Positions 16,770-25,907 of a stretch of DNA of 64,000 bases are shown here, piece by piece. Within the stretch, counting starts at the first letter, position 1; the number at the start of each line of letters is the position of its first letter. The position numbers and the translations under genes are program-made. The notes under the pieces were generated by a model, which saw nothing but the letters and a program-made list of their open reading frames with translations, was not told the DNA's origin and searched no databases. This DNA comes from Actinomycetales bacterium JB111 (GTDB lineage Bacteria > Actinomycetota > Actinomycetes > Actinomycetales > Actinomycetaceae): NCBI GenBank assembly GCA_900163555.1, contig FUHX01000010.1:1-64000 (forward strand), in the 5' to 3' direction.

Positions 16770-19700
16770 GTGCGTCCGGACGTCGAGCTCGAGTGGGTCA
16801 CCCACCTGACGGACGCCGAGCTCGCCACGGCGATCGGCGACGGCGCCCTCTCCCGCGCCCGAGGGCTCATGGAGTCCGGGCACGTCGGCTCGCCCACCAC
16901 GAACGCCGAGGGCACCGTCATCATCTGCTCGGTCACCGGGTCGACGGGCTCGAAGTACACGACCGTCATCCGCGCGGACACCGCCGCCCAGGGCACGGTC
17001 TGGCACGGCTCCTGCACGTGCCCGGTGGGCTCGCTGTGCAAGCACGTCGGCGCCGTCCTGCTCTACCTGCGCAGCCGCGCCAGGAACACCGGGTCGCGCG
17101 ACTGGGAGGACATGCTGGAGTCGATCCTCGCCAGCCAGGAGCTCGAGTCCGACGGCGACCTGGCGCCCCTCGGCCTGCAGGTCGGCGAGGTCGCCCGCAC
17201 CTCCGGCATGCGGGAGGGCCGCCGGCACCTCGGCGAGACCACCGGCTCCGTCCCGCGGCTCCGGCTGCGGCCGGTCGTCCGCGGCAAGACCGGCCGCTGG
17301 CGCACCGGCGGCAAGTCCTGGCAGGACGTGACGACGAGCTTCAACGCGCTCCAGCAGTACCTCCCGGACCACGTACGCGCGCTCGCGCACCTCAAGGCCA
17401 GCGCCCACGGCACCCGGCCGGAGTGGCAGCGGGCGGAGGACGTCTACCTCGACGAGCTCGACGAGGCCGGCTGGGCCGCGCTCGTGTCCGCCTACCTCGC
17501 CGGGGTCGACCTCGTGGGCACCGGCTCGTTCGAGAAGGTCCTCCTCGCCCCGGGCGCGCAGCTCGCGGTCGACCTCACGACGACGGACGACCACACGCTC
17601 GCGCTGCCCTACGTCCGCATCGACCTCGGCGGCGGCCACCTCAGCGAGGTCGGCGCGTACCCGCCCGCCCGCGAGCGCACCGCCGTCACCCTCGAGGGCG
17701 ATCCCGCGCACGGTGTGTCCGCCCCCATCGGGGACGGCACGCTGGTCATCGCCCCGCTCCTCCACCCGGTCGACACCCCGCTGCGTCGCTTCACCGAGGC
17801 CCCGGTCGAGATCCCGCACGACGACCAGGCGAAGTTCCTGCACGGCTACCTTCCCGTGCTCAGGCAGGTCGTCGACGTCACCTCGACCGACGGCTCGGTC
17901 GAGGTGCCCGACCCCCTGATCCCCCAGCTGCTCCTCACGGTCCGCATCGGCCCGGAGCACCGCAGCCGCATCGAGCTCGTCTTCCGGTACTCCGGCGGCG
18001 GCGAGGTCGTCGACGTCCCGTTCCTCGAGGACCCCTCCGAGCGCTCGATCGCGCGGGACCGGAGCCGCGAGGCGGCCCTGCTCGAGCGCGCGGGCCGGGA
18101 CCTCGAGGCAGTCGCCGGCCTGGACCTGCCGCACACGGTGGCCGCCAACCTCGGCCCGTCGGACACGGCGATCCTCGTGGACACGACCGTCCCCCGGCTG
18201 CGCGAGGTCGGTGTCCTCGTCGAGATCATCGGCTCCGCCGCCGACTTCCGGCGCGCCACCGACGCCCCGCGCGTGTCGATCTCCTCGGCCCCCGGCCTGG
18301 AGGCCCGCACCGACTGGCTGGACCTGCGCGTGTCCGTCCACGTCGGGGACGAGGAGGCGCCGATGGAGTCGGTCCTGTCCGCCCTCGCCCACGACTCCGA
18401 GGTCCTCGTCCTCCCGTCCGGCACCTACATCCCGCTCGACGGCCCCGAGCTCGCTGCCCTGCGCCGCCTGGTCGCTGAGTCCCGGGAACTGACAGACGCG
18501 CCCGCCGGGACGGTCCAGGTCTCCCGCTACCGCTCCGACCAGCTCGAGGAGCTCGCCCACCTCGACCTCCTCGACTCCGACATCGCCGCCTGGGCGAACT
18601 CGCTCCAGGCGCTCGCGGACGTCGCCGGCCGCCCGACACCGCCGCCGCCCGCCGGGCTGCGCGCGGACCTGCGCCCGTACCAGGCGGAGGGGTACTCGTG
18701 GCTGTCGATGCTGTGGGACGCCAAGGCCGGCGGGATCCTCGCCGACGACATGGGCCTCGGCAAGACCCTGCAGACCCTCGCCGTCGTCCAGCGCGGCAAG
18801 GAGGCCGGCGACGTCGGCCCGATCGGGTCCCCCGACGGCGCCGCCCCGGTCCTCGTCGTCTGCCCCACCTCGGTCATCGGCACCTGGGTGCACGAGGCCG
18901 AGCGCTTCGCGCCCGGACTGAAGGTCACGCCCCTGCGGGCCACGGCCACCCGGCGTTCCGGGACGCTCGCCGACGAGATCGCCGGCGCCGACATCGTCGT
19001 CACCTCGTACGCGATCGCCCGGTTGGATGCCGAGGACCTCGCCGGGCTGACGTTCTCGGCCCTCGTGCTCGACGAGGCCCAGTTCGTCAAGAACCCCCGG
19101 ACCGCCACCCACCGTGCGGTGGCGACGCTGCGCGCCCCTCGGCGCCTGGCCATGACCGGCACCCCGGTCGAGAACTCGGTCGCCGACCTGTGGTCGATCC
19201 TCGCGCTCGTCACGCCCGGCCTGCTGCCGCGGCACGACGTGTTCGTGAAGAACTACCGCAAGCCCATCGAGGCGGGCGACCAGCCGGAGGTCCTCGAGGA
19301 GCTCAGGCGCCGGATCCGCCCGTTCCTGCTTCGCCGCACCAAGGAGCTCGTGGAGCGGGACCTGCCGCCGAAGCAGGAGCAGGTCATGTACGTCGACCTC
19401 TCCCCCACGCACCAGCGGGCCTACGACCGGCACCTGCAGCGCGAGCGCCAGCGCATCCTCGGGCTGCTGGAGGATATCGGCAAGAACCGCGTGAGCGTGC
19501 TGTCTTCCCTGACGACCCTGCGCCTGGCCGCCCTCGACCCGGCCCTCGCGGACCGCGAGGGGACCCCGGGCGAGCACTCGACGAAGATCACCACGCTCCT
19601 CGAGCAGCTCGACGCGGTGCTGTCCGAGGGGCACAAGGTCCTCGTGTTCAGCCAGTTCACGGGGTTCCTCAAGGCCGTGCGCGAGCGGCTGAGGTCGGCG

Positions 19701-20084
19701 AAGATCCCCCACCTGTACCTCGACGGCGCCACCCGCGACCGCGACTCCGTGGTCAGCGCCTTCCGCGGCGGCGAGGCGCCCGTCTTCCTCATCTCGCTCA
19801 AGGCCGGCGGCTTCGGCCTCACGCTCACGGAGGCGGACTACGTCTTCCTGCTCGACCCGTGGTGGAACCCCGCGGCGGAGAGCCAGGCGGTCGACCGCAC
19901 GCACCGCATCGGGCAGGAGCGGCCGGTCAACGTCTACCGGCTGGTGTCCGCGGGCACGATCGAGGAGAAGGTCCTGGCCCTCCAGGAGCGCAAGCGCGAC
20001 CTGGTCGCGCGCGTGGTGGGCGACGGCGCAGGGAGCGGCGCCCCGCTCACCGCCGAGGACGTGCGCTCGCTGCTCGAGGAGTAG
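16770..20084 (+). CDS. SNF2-family helicase with SWIM zinc finger
   Basis: 1104 aa. SWIM motif CxC...CxH at C82, C84, C90, H92; long middle region; then SNF2 ATPase motifs: I DDMGLGKT, II DEAQ, III TGTPVENS, IV VFSQFTGF, VI QAVDRTHRIGQ. Actinobacterial proteins of this make-up are double-strand DNA translocases thought to act on protein-DNA complexes or stalled polymerase. GTG start. Neighbours do not suggest a phage-defence system, so a housekeeping role is more likely. Confidence 0.92.
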   Translation: MRPDVELEWVTHLTDAELATAIGDGALSRARGLMESGHVGSPTTNAEGTVIICSVTGSTGSKYTTVIRADTAAQGTVWHGSCTCPVGSLCKHVGAVLLYLRSRARNTGSRDWEDMLESILASQELESDGDLAPLGLQVGEVARTSGMREGRRHLGETTGSVPRLRLRPVVRGKTGRWRTGGKSWQDVTTSFNALQQYLPDHVRALAHLKASAHGTRPEWQRAEDVYLDELDEAGWAALVSAYLAGVDLVGTGSFEKVLLAPGAQLAVDLTTTDDHTLALPYVRIDLGGGHLSEVGAYPPARERTAVTLEGDPAHGVSAPIGDGTLVIAPLLHPVDTPLRRFTEAPVEIPHDDQAKFLHGYLPVLRQVVDVTSTDGSVEVPDPLIPQLLLTVRIGPEHRSRIELVFRYSGGGEVVDVPFLEDPSERSIARDRSREAALLERAGRDLEAVAGLDLPHTVAANLGPSDTAILVDTTVPRLREVGVLVEIIGSAADFRRATDAPRVSISSAPGLEARTDWLDLRVSVHVGDEEAPMESVLSALAHDSEVLVLPSGTYIPLDGPELAALRRLVAESRELTDAPAGTVQVSRYRSDQLEELAHLDLLDSDIAAWANSLQALADVAGRPTPPPPAGLRADLRPYQAEGYSWLSMLWDAKAGGILADDMGLGKTLQTLAVVQRGKEAGDVGPIGSPDGAAPVLVVCPTSVIGTWVHEAERFAPGLKVTPLRATATRRSGTLADEIAGADIVVTSYAIARLDAEDLAGLTFSALVLDEAQFVKNPRTATHRAVATLRAPRRLAMTGTPVENSVADLWSILALVTPGLLPRHDVFVKNYRKPIEAGDQPEVLEELRRRIRPFLLRRTKELVERDLPPKQEQVMYVDLSPTHQRAYDRHLQRERQRILGLLEDIGKNRVSVLSSLTTLRLAALDPALADREGTPGEHSTKITTLLEQLDAVLSEGHKVLVFSQFTGFLKAVRERLRSAKIPHLYLDGATRDRDSVVSAFRGGEAPVFLISLKAGGFGLTLTEADYVFLLDPWWNPAAESQAVDRTHRIGQERPVNVYRLVSAGTIEEKVLALQERKRDLVARVVGDGAGSGAPLTAEDVRSLLEE

Positions 20085-20135
20085 TCCGTCGTCGGGACCG
20101 TGCGCTCGCCGACCGAGGAGCAGCCCCGACGACGA

Positions 20136-20176
20136 CTCAGGCCCGCGGGTCCCGAGAGGGACCGCGCGGGCCTGAG
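20136..20176. terminator. Bidirectional hairpin between convergent genes
   Basis: Arms 20136-20153 and 20158-20176 (18 bp with a one-base bulge, GAGA tetraloop) between the helicase stop and the HdeD-like gene stop. Confidence 0.8.
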
Positions 20177-20192
20177 GAATTCCTGGAGCGGC

Positions 20193-20822
20193 TCAGCCGT
20201 CGATCTTGCGGGGGTCGTCCCGTCTGATCTCGAGCCGGTCGTCGATGGCGGCCAGCCACTTGCGGACGGTGAAGCCGATCACGATCTGCATGAGGCCCCA
20301 CGCGATGACGCCGATCGCGACCACCCAGGCGATGAGGGTCAGGGAGATGAAGGGCCGGAACACGGCGACCAGCCCGAGGAGGACGAACACGGCGCCCGTG
20401 AGGGCGAGGATGCCGACGCCGTCGATGTACTTCCGGGCGCGCAGCGCCTGCACGAGCTGGAGGATCCCGGTGATGACGGCCCACGCGCCGATGATCGACA
20501 CCATGATGCCGGCGGTCCGGGCCGGCAGGAACAGGCCGACGATGCCGGCGACGATCTCGGCCGCGCCGAAGATCATGGTGATGACGCGCAGGCTCTGCCG
20601 GTCCTGGTCGCGGCTCTTGTTCGTGACGCCGAGACCGGTCAGCAGGTTGATGAGACCGTCGATGATCAGCAGGATCGAGAAGAGCTGGACGACGGCGTTG
20701 ATGAGCGTGCCCGGCCAGATGAGCGCCAGGACGCCGATGACGATGGCGAGGAGCCCCCGCCCGATCGTGGCGAGCCACGAGGCGCGGAAGATCTGCCGGA
20801 TCGGGTCGAGTTCGTCGTTCAT
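20193..20822 (-). CDS. HdeD/DUF308-family membrane protein
   Basis: 209 aa. Six hydrophobic helices in pairs, the DUF308/HdeD pattern (repeated I-W-G/P-turn helices such as VLALIWPGTLINAVVQLFSIL). The C-terminus is charged and cytoplasmic. E. coli HdeD helps acid resistance; the role in actinobacteria is unknown. Single gene, about 46 bp from the amidohydrolase gene stop on the same strand. Confidence 0.85.
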   Translation of the reverse strand: MNDELDPIRQIFRASWLATIGRGLLAIVIGVLALIWPGTLINAVVQLFSILLIIDGLINLLTGLGVTNKSRDQDRQSLRVITMIFGAAEIVAGIVGLFLPARTAGIMVSIIGAWAVITGILQLVQALRARKYIDGVGILALTGAVFVLLGLVAVFRPFISLTLIAWVVAIGVIAWGLMQIVIGFTVRKWLAAIDDRLEIRRDDPRKIDG

Positions 20823-20868
20823 GGGTTGCAGTCAACTCTCTTTCGGGGCGTTTGGACATCCCTGGCGC

Positions 20869-22188
20869 TCAGGACGTGCCGCCCGACGCACGATCGTCGA
20901 GCGTGTCGTCGAGGCCGAGGACCGCGAGGAGCAGCGCCTCCGCCCCCGCGATCGCCCACTGCGGCGTGATGTCCTCGGCCTCGGCATGGGAGATGCCGCC
21001 GACGCAGGGGATGAACAGCATGCCGGCGGGCACCCGGGCGGCGACCTGCATGGCGTCGTGACCGGCGCCGGAGACCATCTCGCGCGGCGGGTGCCCGAGC
21101 TCGGCGACCGCCTTCCCGACGGCGTGGCGCACCACCGGCGCGAACGTCACCGGGTCCGTCCGCGAGGCGAGGTGGACGCTCCCGCGCGTCCCGCGCGCAC
21201 CCGCCACGACCTCGACGGCGGACCTGGCCTCGTCGATCATGGCGTCCAGCTCGGCCGCCTCTGGGTGCCGCAGCTCGATCGTCAACGACGCGCGGCTGGG
21301 GACCACGTTCGGGGACCCCGGCTCGACCGCGAGGCGCCCCACGGTCGCCCGGCCGACCCCCGGGCGGGCGAGCCCGATCTCGTGGACCCGGGCGACGACG
21401 TCGGCGGCGGTGACCAGGGCGTCCCGCCGGGACTCCATGGGGAACGTGCCGGCGTGGGCGGCCTCGCCGTCGATGGTGACCTCGAGCCAGGCCATGCCCT
21501 GGACGCCCGTGACGGCGGCGAGGGAGAGTCCCTCGGCCTCGAGCAGGGGGCCCTGCTCGATGTGCGCCTCGAGGTAGGCGACGTGCTCGTCCGGCGTGAC
21601 GACGTCCGTGCCCGCCCAACCGATCGCGCGCAGGGCCGAGCCGAGGGTCGTCGTCGGGGGATCGTCATCGCCAGGGCCGGTGGCGCCCTCGGCGTCGCGG
21701 GCGGCGCCGCCGCGGGCCGGGGCGGCGAGCGCCTCCGCGGCAGTGAGGCGACCGGCGTAGACGGAGCTGCCGCCCATCATCGGCGCGAACCGGGCGCCCT
21801 CCTCGTTGGTCCAGTCGACGAGCTCGACGCCGTGCCGGGTGGCGTGGCCCGCCTCCTCGAGGGCGCGGAGGACCGCGAGACCGGCGAGGACCCCGTAGGC
21901 GCCGTCGTACCGGCCGGCCATCGGCTGGGAGTCGAGGTGGGAGCCGAGCAGGATCGAGCGGCCCGCGGACGCGCCGGTCCCGGGTCGCCGCAGGAAGAGG
22001 TTCCCGACCTCGTCGACCCGCACGTCTGCCCCGACCGCGGGCGCCGCGGCCCGGAGCCAGGCGCGGGCCTCGCCGTCCTCAGCGCTCGCCGCGAGCCGGT
22101 GGATCCCGCCGGCGGGGGTGGCCCCGATCGCGCCGACCTCGGCGAGGTCGGCCAACAGCCGGCCCGCGTCGATGCGGGGTCCGGTCAC
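20869..22188 (-). CDS. M20-family N-carbamoyl-L-amino acid / allantoate amidohydrolase
   Basis: 439 aa. Binuclear-metal M20 motifs: GSHLDSQPMAGRYDGAYG (His and bridging Asp), NEEGARF (catalytic Glu-Glu), EAHIEQGP, and a late His near the C-terminus (GISHAEAED). These mark the hydantoinase/carbamoylase subgroup, which removes a carbamoyl group from N-carbamoyl amino acids or allantoate. GTG start at 22188 overlaps the ATC-hydrolase gene by GTGA; a longer frame exists but is shadow. With that partner, N-carbamoyl-L-cysteine is an attractive substrate (inference). Confidence 0.88.
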   Translation of the reverse strand: MTGPRIDAGRLLADLAEVGAIGATPAGGIHRLAASAEDGEARAWLRAAAPAVGADVRVDEVGNLFLRRPGTGASAGRSILLGSHLDSQPMAGRYDGAYGVLAGLAVLRALEEAGHATRHGVELVDWTNEEGARFAPMMGGSSVYAGRLTAAEALAAPARGGAARDAEGATGPGDDDPPTTTLGSALRAIGWAGTDVVTPDEHVAYLEAHIEQGPLLEAEGLSLAAVTGVQGMAWLEVTIDGEAAHAGTFPMESRRDALVTAADVVARVHEIGLARPGVGRATVGRLAVEPGSPNVVPSRASLTIELRHPEAAELDAMIDEARSAVEVVAGARGTRGSVHLASRTDPVTFAPVVRHAVGKAVAELGHPPREMVSGAGHDAMQVAARVPAGMLFIPCVGGISHAEAEDITPQWAIAGAEALLLAVLGLDDTLDDRASGGTS

Positions 22189-22775
22189 GTCGCGGCCCCG
22201 TCGGCGCCGCCCGGCGAGCCCGGGGCACTGGGAGAGCTCGGGGCTCCCGCCGAGCCCGGGGCACCCGCCGAGCTCGGAGCTCCCGGGGAGTTCGGGGCGC
22301 CCGGCCTGCGTCGGTAGCGGAAGTCGCACCGGGCGGCCCCGGACATGATCGTGGTGGTGCGGGTCAGCGTGAGCTCCGGGTCGTACCCGAGGGGGAAGAC
22401 GTAGTCGCGCGTGCAGGAGAGCAGGTCGCCGATCTCCGCGAGCCCGAGCTCGGTGTACATCTCCGCGTACCGGCAGCGGGTGACGTCGTAGGAGTAGGCC
22501 TCGTCCGTGGCCTCGAGGGTCTCGGTCTCGAGGGCGTCGTCGGCCTTCCACAGCGACTGGATGTCGATGAAGGTCCGGAGGTTCGCGCCGCCGGGTTCGC
22601 GGGCGGCGAGCCGGGCCCCCTGCGCGCGGGCGTCCTCCGTGATCGCCTCGGAGATGATCTCGCGGGCGCGCTCGACCCCGAGGTCACGCACGAGGATCCG
22701 GTAGACGGGCGCGAGGATCTGCGCCTCGATGCGGCGCCTGGTGAGGATCGGCAGCTCGTCGTCGTCGGCGGTCAT
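22185..22775 (-). CDS. ATC hydrolase-family protein (L-2-amino-thiazoline-4-carboxylate hydrolase-like)
   Basis: 196 aa. The C-terminal part carries family marks: DVTRCRYAEMYTELG, then a Cys (LLSCTRDY), then LTRTTTIMSGAARCDFRYRR. The conserved Cys-rich pattern fits PF14196-type ATC hydrolases, which open the thiazoline ring in the ATC-to-cysteine route. The last 33 residues are a Gly/Ala/Pro/Ser tandem (GAPxSxGAP) absent from the family. ATG at 22775 chosen because the sequence upstream is non-homologous. First gene of a two-gene operon with the carbamoylase. Confidence 0.8.
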   Translation of the reverse strand: MTADDDELPILTRRRIEAQILAPVYRILVRDLGVERAREIISEAITEDARAQGARLAAREPGGANLRTFIDIQSLWKADDALETETLEATDEAYSYDVTRCRYAEMYTELGLAEIGDLLSCTRDYVFPLGYDPELTLTRTTTIMSGAARCDFRYRRRPGAPNSPGAPSSAGAPGSAGAPSSPSAPGSPGGADGAAT

Positions 22776-22913
22776 GGTGAGCAGTGTGGCCCGGGCGCGA
22801 GCGATCGAGCGAGGCGACGGCCGGAATCCCAGTCCCCGATACGACGCTCGGCACGTCACAGTCAGCCAAGAAACCTCGATAGTGCTGTCATGGATCGCAT
22901 TCGCGTGCGATTC

Positions 22914-22929
22914 CGAGGTGTCTCGACGA
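22914..22929. repeat. Copy of intergenic word CGAGGTGTCTCGACGA
   Basis: The 16-nt word here matches 15942-15957 (right arm of that hairpin). A weaker partner (GAAACCTCG, 22870-22878) could pair with it, making an imperfect hairpin after the GlgX-like gene. A small inner stem ATCGCA/TGCGAT is also present. Confidence 0.5.
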
Positions 22930-22971
22930 GGTGGTGGCCCCGCGCGCGGGGCACTCGTCCTGCCTCCCCGG

Positions 22972-25701
22972 CTACGCCAGCTGCAGGACCACGACGCACC
23001 ACGGCTGGACCGCGTACTCGCCCCAGACGACCTCCGCCGCACGCGTCGGCCACACGTTGCCCGAGGCCTCCGCCCAGGGGGCGGTGTCGACGATGCGGCG
23101 CCACGTCAGGTCGTCGTGCTCGCCGCCGAGCGTGAAGGTGACCGGCTCGGGCGACATGTTGAGGCACACGAGGTAGTCGTGCCCGCCCACGGAGGACCCG
23201 TCGATCAGCAGGCGGACCGCCCGGTCGCCCTCGGCCGTGCCGCGCGAGGCGTCCGGCGCGTCGAACGCGTAGGTGACGTCGCCGTCGTCGACGTGGACGT
23301 CCCCCCACTCCCGCTGACGCAGCGCGGGATCGACCCTGCGCAGCTGGGCGAGGGCCTGTGCGAAGGGCAGGAACGGGCTGACGCCCTCCTCGGTGTCGGC
23401 CTGGCCCATGTTGTCGTGGTAGCTCGCCTCGACCTCGCCGGCGGGGTCCACGGGCAGCCGGGTCGGGGCGTTGCTGGCCGCGAACTCCCAGTTCGTCCAC
23501 ATGCCGACGGAGTTGAGCGCCCACGGGTTGTTGTTGCCGTTCTGGGTGCGGCCGAGCTCGTCGCCTGCCACGATCATCGGCACGCCGCGCGAGAGGTAGA
23601 GGACGGTGAGGAACGACCGCAGCCGCGCCCGGCGCAGCGCGTGGTCCCCGCCGGAGTCCCACGAGCGGTTGTCGTCCGAGCCGCCGTCGGACGGGCCGAA
23701 CGGCGCGGGCTGGTCGTTGACCTTCTGGTTGTAGGAGACGACGTCCGCGAGCGTGAAGCCGTCGTGCGCGGTGACGAAGTTGATGGACCGCGACGGCCCG
23801 CCCTGGTCGTGGAAGTTCGGCCAGTCGCCGTTCACCTGCTCGACGAACACCATGGTCGAGCCCCGCCCGCGCAGGAAGTCGCGCACCGCGTCCCGGTAGC
23901 GACCGTTCCACTCCGCCCACCCCGCGGGGAAGTTCCCGACCTCGTAGCCCCACAGGTCCCAGGCCTCCGCGATCATCTCGACGTCGTGCGCGTCGCCGAG
24001 GTCCCGGATCGCCGTGAGCAGCGGGTGGAAGGTATGGAACTCCTTCTGCGCCTCCCAGTCCTCGCGCGCGGCCGCCTCGGGCGCGCGGCCGAGGACCGGT
24101 GCGAGGTCGAAGCGGAAGCCGTCGACCCCCATGGACTCGATCCAGTACGCCAGGCAGTCCAGGACGAGGGTCTGCGCAGCGCGCGAGGAGTAGTTCATCT
24201 GGTTGCCGGTGCCGGTCGCCCCGTCGACGATCCCGTGGGAGTCGGTCTGCACGTAGTACTCCGACGCTGCGAAGCCGCCGAGCGAGACGAAGGAGCTCGT
24301 GTCCGGGTCGCCGCCCCAGTTGCCGCCCTCGCCCGAGTGGTTGAAGACGACGTCGATGTACAGCTCGAGGCCGGCGGCGTGCAGGGCGGCGACCATCTCC
24401 TTGAACTCGCGAGTGGGCCCGCCCGGGGAGGTGTCCGCGGCCAGGTCCCGGTTCGGGGCGAAGAACGCGAGCGTCTGGTAGCCCCAGTAGTTCGACGTGC
24501 CGTCGTCGCCGGGCAGGGCGGTCGTGTCCGTGGGCTGCACGGGCAGCAGCTCGAGCGTGGTGACGCCGAGCCCCCGCAGATACGGGGCGAGCTGACCGAC
24601 GCCGCGGTACGTCCCGCGCGCGTCGTCGTCGATGTTCCTGACCCCCGAGAATCCGCGCTGCCCGGCGAGCAGGTCGCCCAGCCTGCCCGACGACGGGTGC
24701 GCGGTCAGCGAGACCACATGCCCCTCGTAGATGGCCGTGCCCTCCGGAGGGAGGTAGGGGCGGTCCCCGGTGGAGGTGCGGTCGTCGATCACGATCGACT
24801 TCGGGGCGATCCGTCCGGTGTCGACCTCGCGCCGGGGTCGCCCGTGGGCCGCGTTCTGCTCGTTGCCGGTCGCGAAGTCCTCGTGGCTGCCGCCGGCCTC
24901 CGCGATTCGCAGGGAGGAGAGGTTGTGCGTGATCTCGCGGGCGTACGGGTCGAGCAGGACCTTGTTCGGGTTGAACCGGTTGCCGCGCTCGTCGACGTCC
25001 GCGCTGAACCCGGCGGCCGAGCCGCCGCGGGACCAGGCGTCGTCGGGGACGAATCCCGGTCCCCACACGCGGTAGGCGTACAGGGTGCCGTGGCCGGCGC
25101 CCGCGAGGCGAGCCCGCCAGACGCCGTCCTCGCCGCGGGCGGTGTCGAACTCGGCGATCGCGTCCTCGCCGGTCTCGGCGGCGTAGATCTCCAGGACGAC
25201 GCGCAGGGCGTCGGGCGCGTGGACCGCGAAGGTCGTGCCGTCGTCGGACGGGTGGGCGCCGAGCGGGAGGTCGGCGGTCGGCCACGACTCGGGGTCGACG
25301 GCGGTGGGGCCGTCGGTCGAGGGGTCTGGATTCGCCATGGGCTCGTCGCTCGGGGCGCCGGTGCTTGGGGCGCCGGTGCTCGGGGACTCGGCGGTCGCGG
25401 GCTCGGGATTCGCCATGGTCTCGGCTTCCTCTGGGGACTCGTCAGCAGTCTCGAGAACGTCGGCCGGGTCCGGCTCGACGTCCGGGACATCGCCGCTCCC
25501 TCGCGACGTCCCCGGACCGATCTGGGGACGCTGCGGCGCCGCGTCGATCGCGAGCGGGCGGCGGGCCAGTCGGGACCGCAGCCGCTCGACGGGCCTGACC
25601 TTCCGCGCGGAGACGACCGTCAGCACCCCCGCGCCGGCGGCAACGGCAGCGGTGACCAGCGCCTTGCCGATCCCGCCGGTCGATCCCTGGTGTCGTGCCA
25701 T
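22972..25701 (-). CDS. glgX: GlgX-like glycogen debranching enzyme with N-terminal extension
   Basis: 909 aa. From about residue 137 it follows GlgX/isoamylase: CBM48-like start (LGAHPSDDGTTFAVHAP), GH13 barrel with nucleophile Asp in DGFRFDLAP, acid Glu in EMIAEAWD and TAHDGF. It would hydrolyse alpha-1,6 branches of glycogen or limit dextrins. Residues 1-136 are odd: a hydrophobic helix (about 12-32), basic stretch, then acidic Pro/Ser/Thr-rich linker with MANPEP and MANPDP repeated. Starts at 25416 or 25338 would drop the helix. No glg operon neighbours. Confidence 0.85.
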   Translation of the reverse strand: MARHQGSTGGIGKALVTAAVAAGAGVLTVVSARKVRPVERLRSRLARRPLAIDAAPQRPQIGPGTSRGSGDVPDVEPDPADVLETADESPEEAETMANPEPATAESPSTGAPSTGAPSDEPMANPDPSTDGPTAVDPESWPTADLPLGAHPSDDGTTFAVHAPDALRVVLEIYAAETGEDAIAEFDTARGEDGVWRARLAGAGHGTLYAYRVWGPGFVPDDAWSRGGSAAGFSADVDERGNRFNPNKVLLDPYAREITHNLSSLRIAEAGGSHEDFATGNEQNAAHGRPRREVDTGRIAPKSIVIDDRTSTGDRPYLPPEGTAIYEGHVVSLTAHPSSGRLGDLLAGQRGFSGVRNIDDDARGTYRGVGQLAPYLRGLGVTTLELLPVQPTDTTALPGDDGTSNYWGYQTLAFFAPNRDLAADTSPGGPTREFKEMVAALHAAGLELYIDVVFNHSGEGGNWGGDPDTSSFVSLGGFAASEYYVQTDSHGIVDGATGTGNQMNYSSRAAQTLVLDCLAYWIESMGVDGFRFDLAPVLGRAPEAAAREDWEAQKEFHTFHPLLTAIRDLGDAHDVEMIAEAWDLWGYEVGNFPAGWAEWNGRYRDAVRDFLRGRGSTMVFVEQVNGDWPNFHDQGGPSRSINFVTAHDGFTLADVVSYNQKVNDQPAPFGPSDGGSDDNRSWDSGGDHALRRARLRSFLTVLYLSRGVPMIVAGDELGRTQNGNNNPWALNSVGMWTNWEFAASNAPTRLPVDPAGEVEASYHDNMGQADTEEGVSPFLPFAQALAQLRRVDPALRQREWGDVHVDDGDVTYAFDAPDASRGTAEGDRAVRLLIDGSSVGGHDYLVCLNMSPEPVTFTLGGEHDDLTWRRIVDTAPWAEASGNVWPTRAAEVVWGEYAVQPWCVVVLQLA

Positions 25702-25833
25702 GCCCCATTGTGATCACAAGTCGGTCACGTCGGGCGCGCTTCGCCGTCGATCCCGGGCGTCGCACGGTAGGACGGACCGGGAGACGGTCGATCCCGGCCT
25801 CTCGGTCCGCCGGCCACACGGCAACACGCTCTC

Positions 25834-25861
25834 TTGACGCTCGTCATAAGAACGATCTACT
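25834..25861 (+). promoter_or_regulatory. Candidate sigma70-type promoter of the liv operon
   Basis: TTGACG at 25834-25839, 16-bp spacer, TCTACT at 25856-25861. The A/T-rich patch in a GC-rich spacer sits 46 bp before the start codon of the substrate-binding gene. Confidence 0.55.
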
Positions 25862-25907
25862 GTGGCCCTCGTTGTTGCAATGTCGCACACGCCACCGGAG
25901 GTCCCTC

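Noticed and set aside
16662-19904. Long antisense open frame (about 1080 codons) opposite the SNF2 helicase
   Set aside because: High-GC shadow: charged Arg/Gly/Val/Asp-rich translation without motifs, while the sense strand has complete helicase motifs. The same holds for long antisense frames at 22729-25713, 30620-33877 and 2988-4823.
16770-20084. SWIM-SNF2 helicase as part of a phage-defence system
   Set aside because: Neighbours are a VOC protein and an HdeD-like protein with no nuclease, methylase or other defence gene; the protein is common in actinobacteria.
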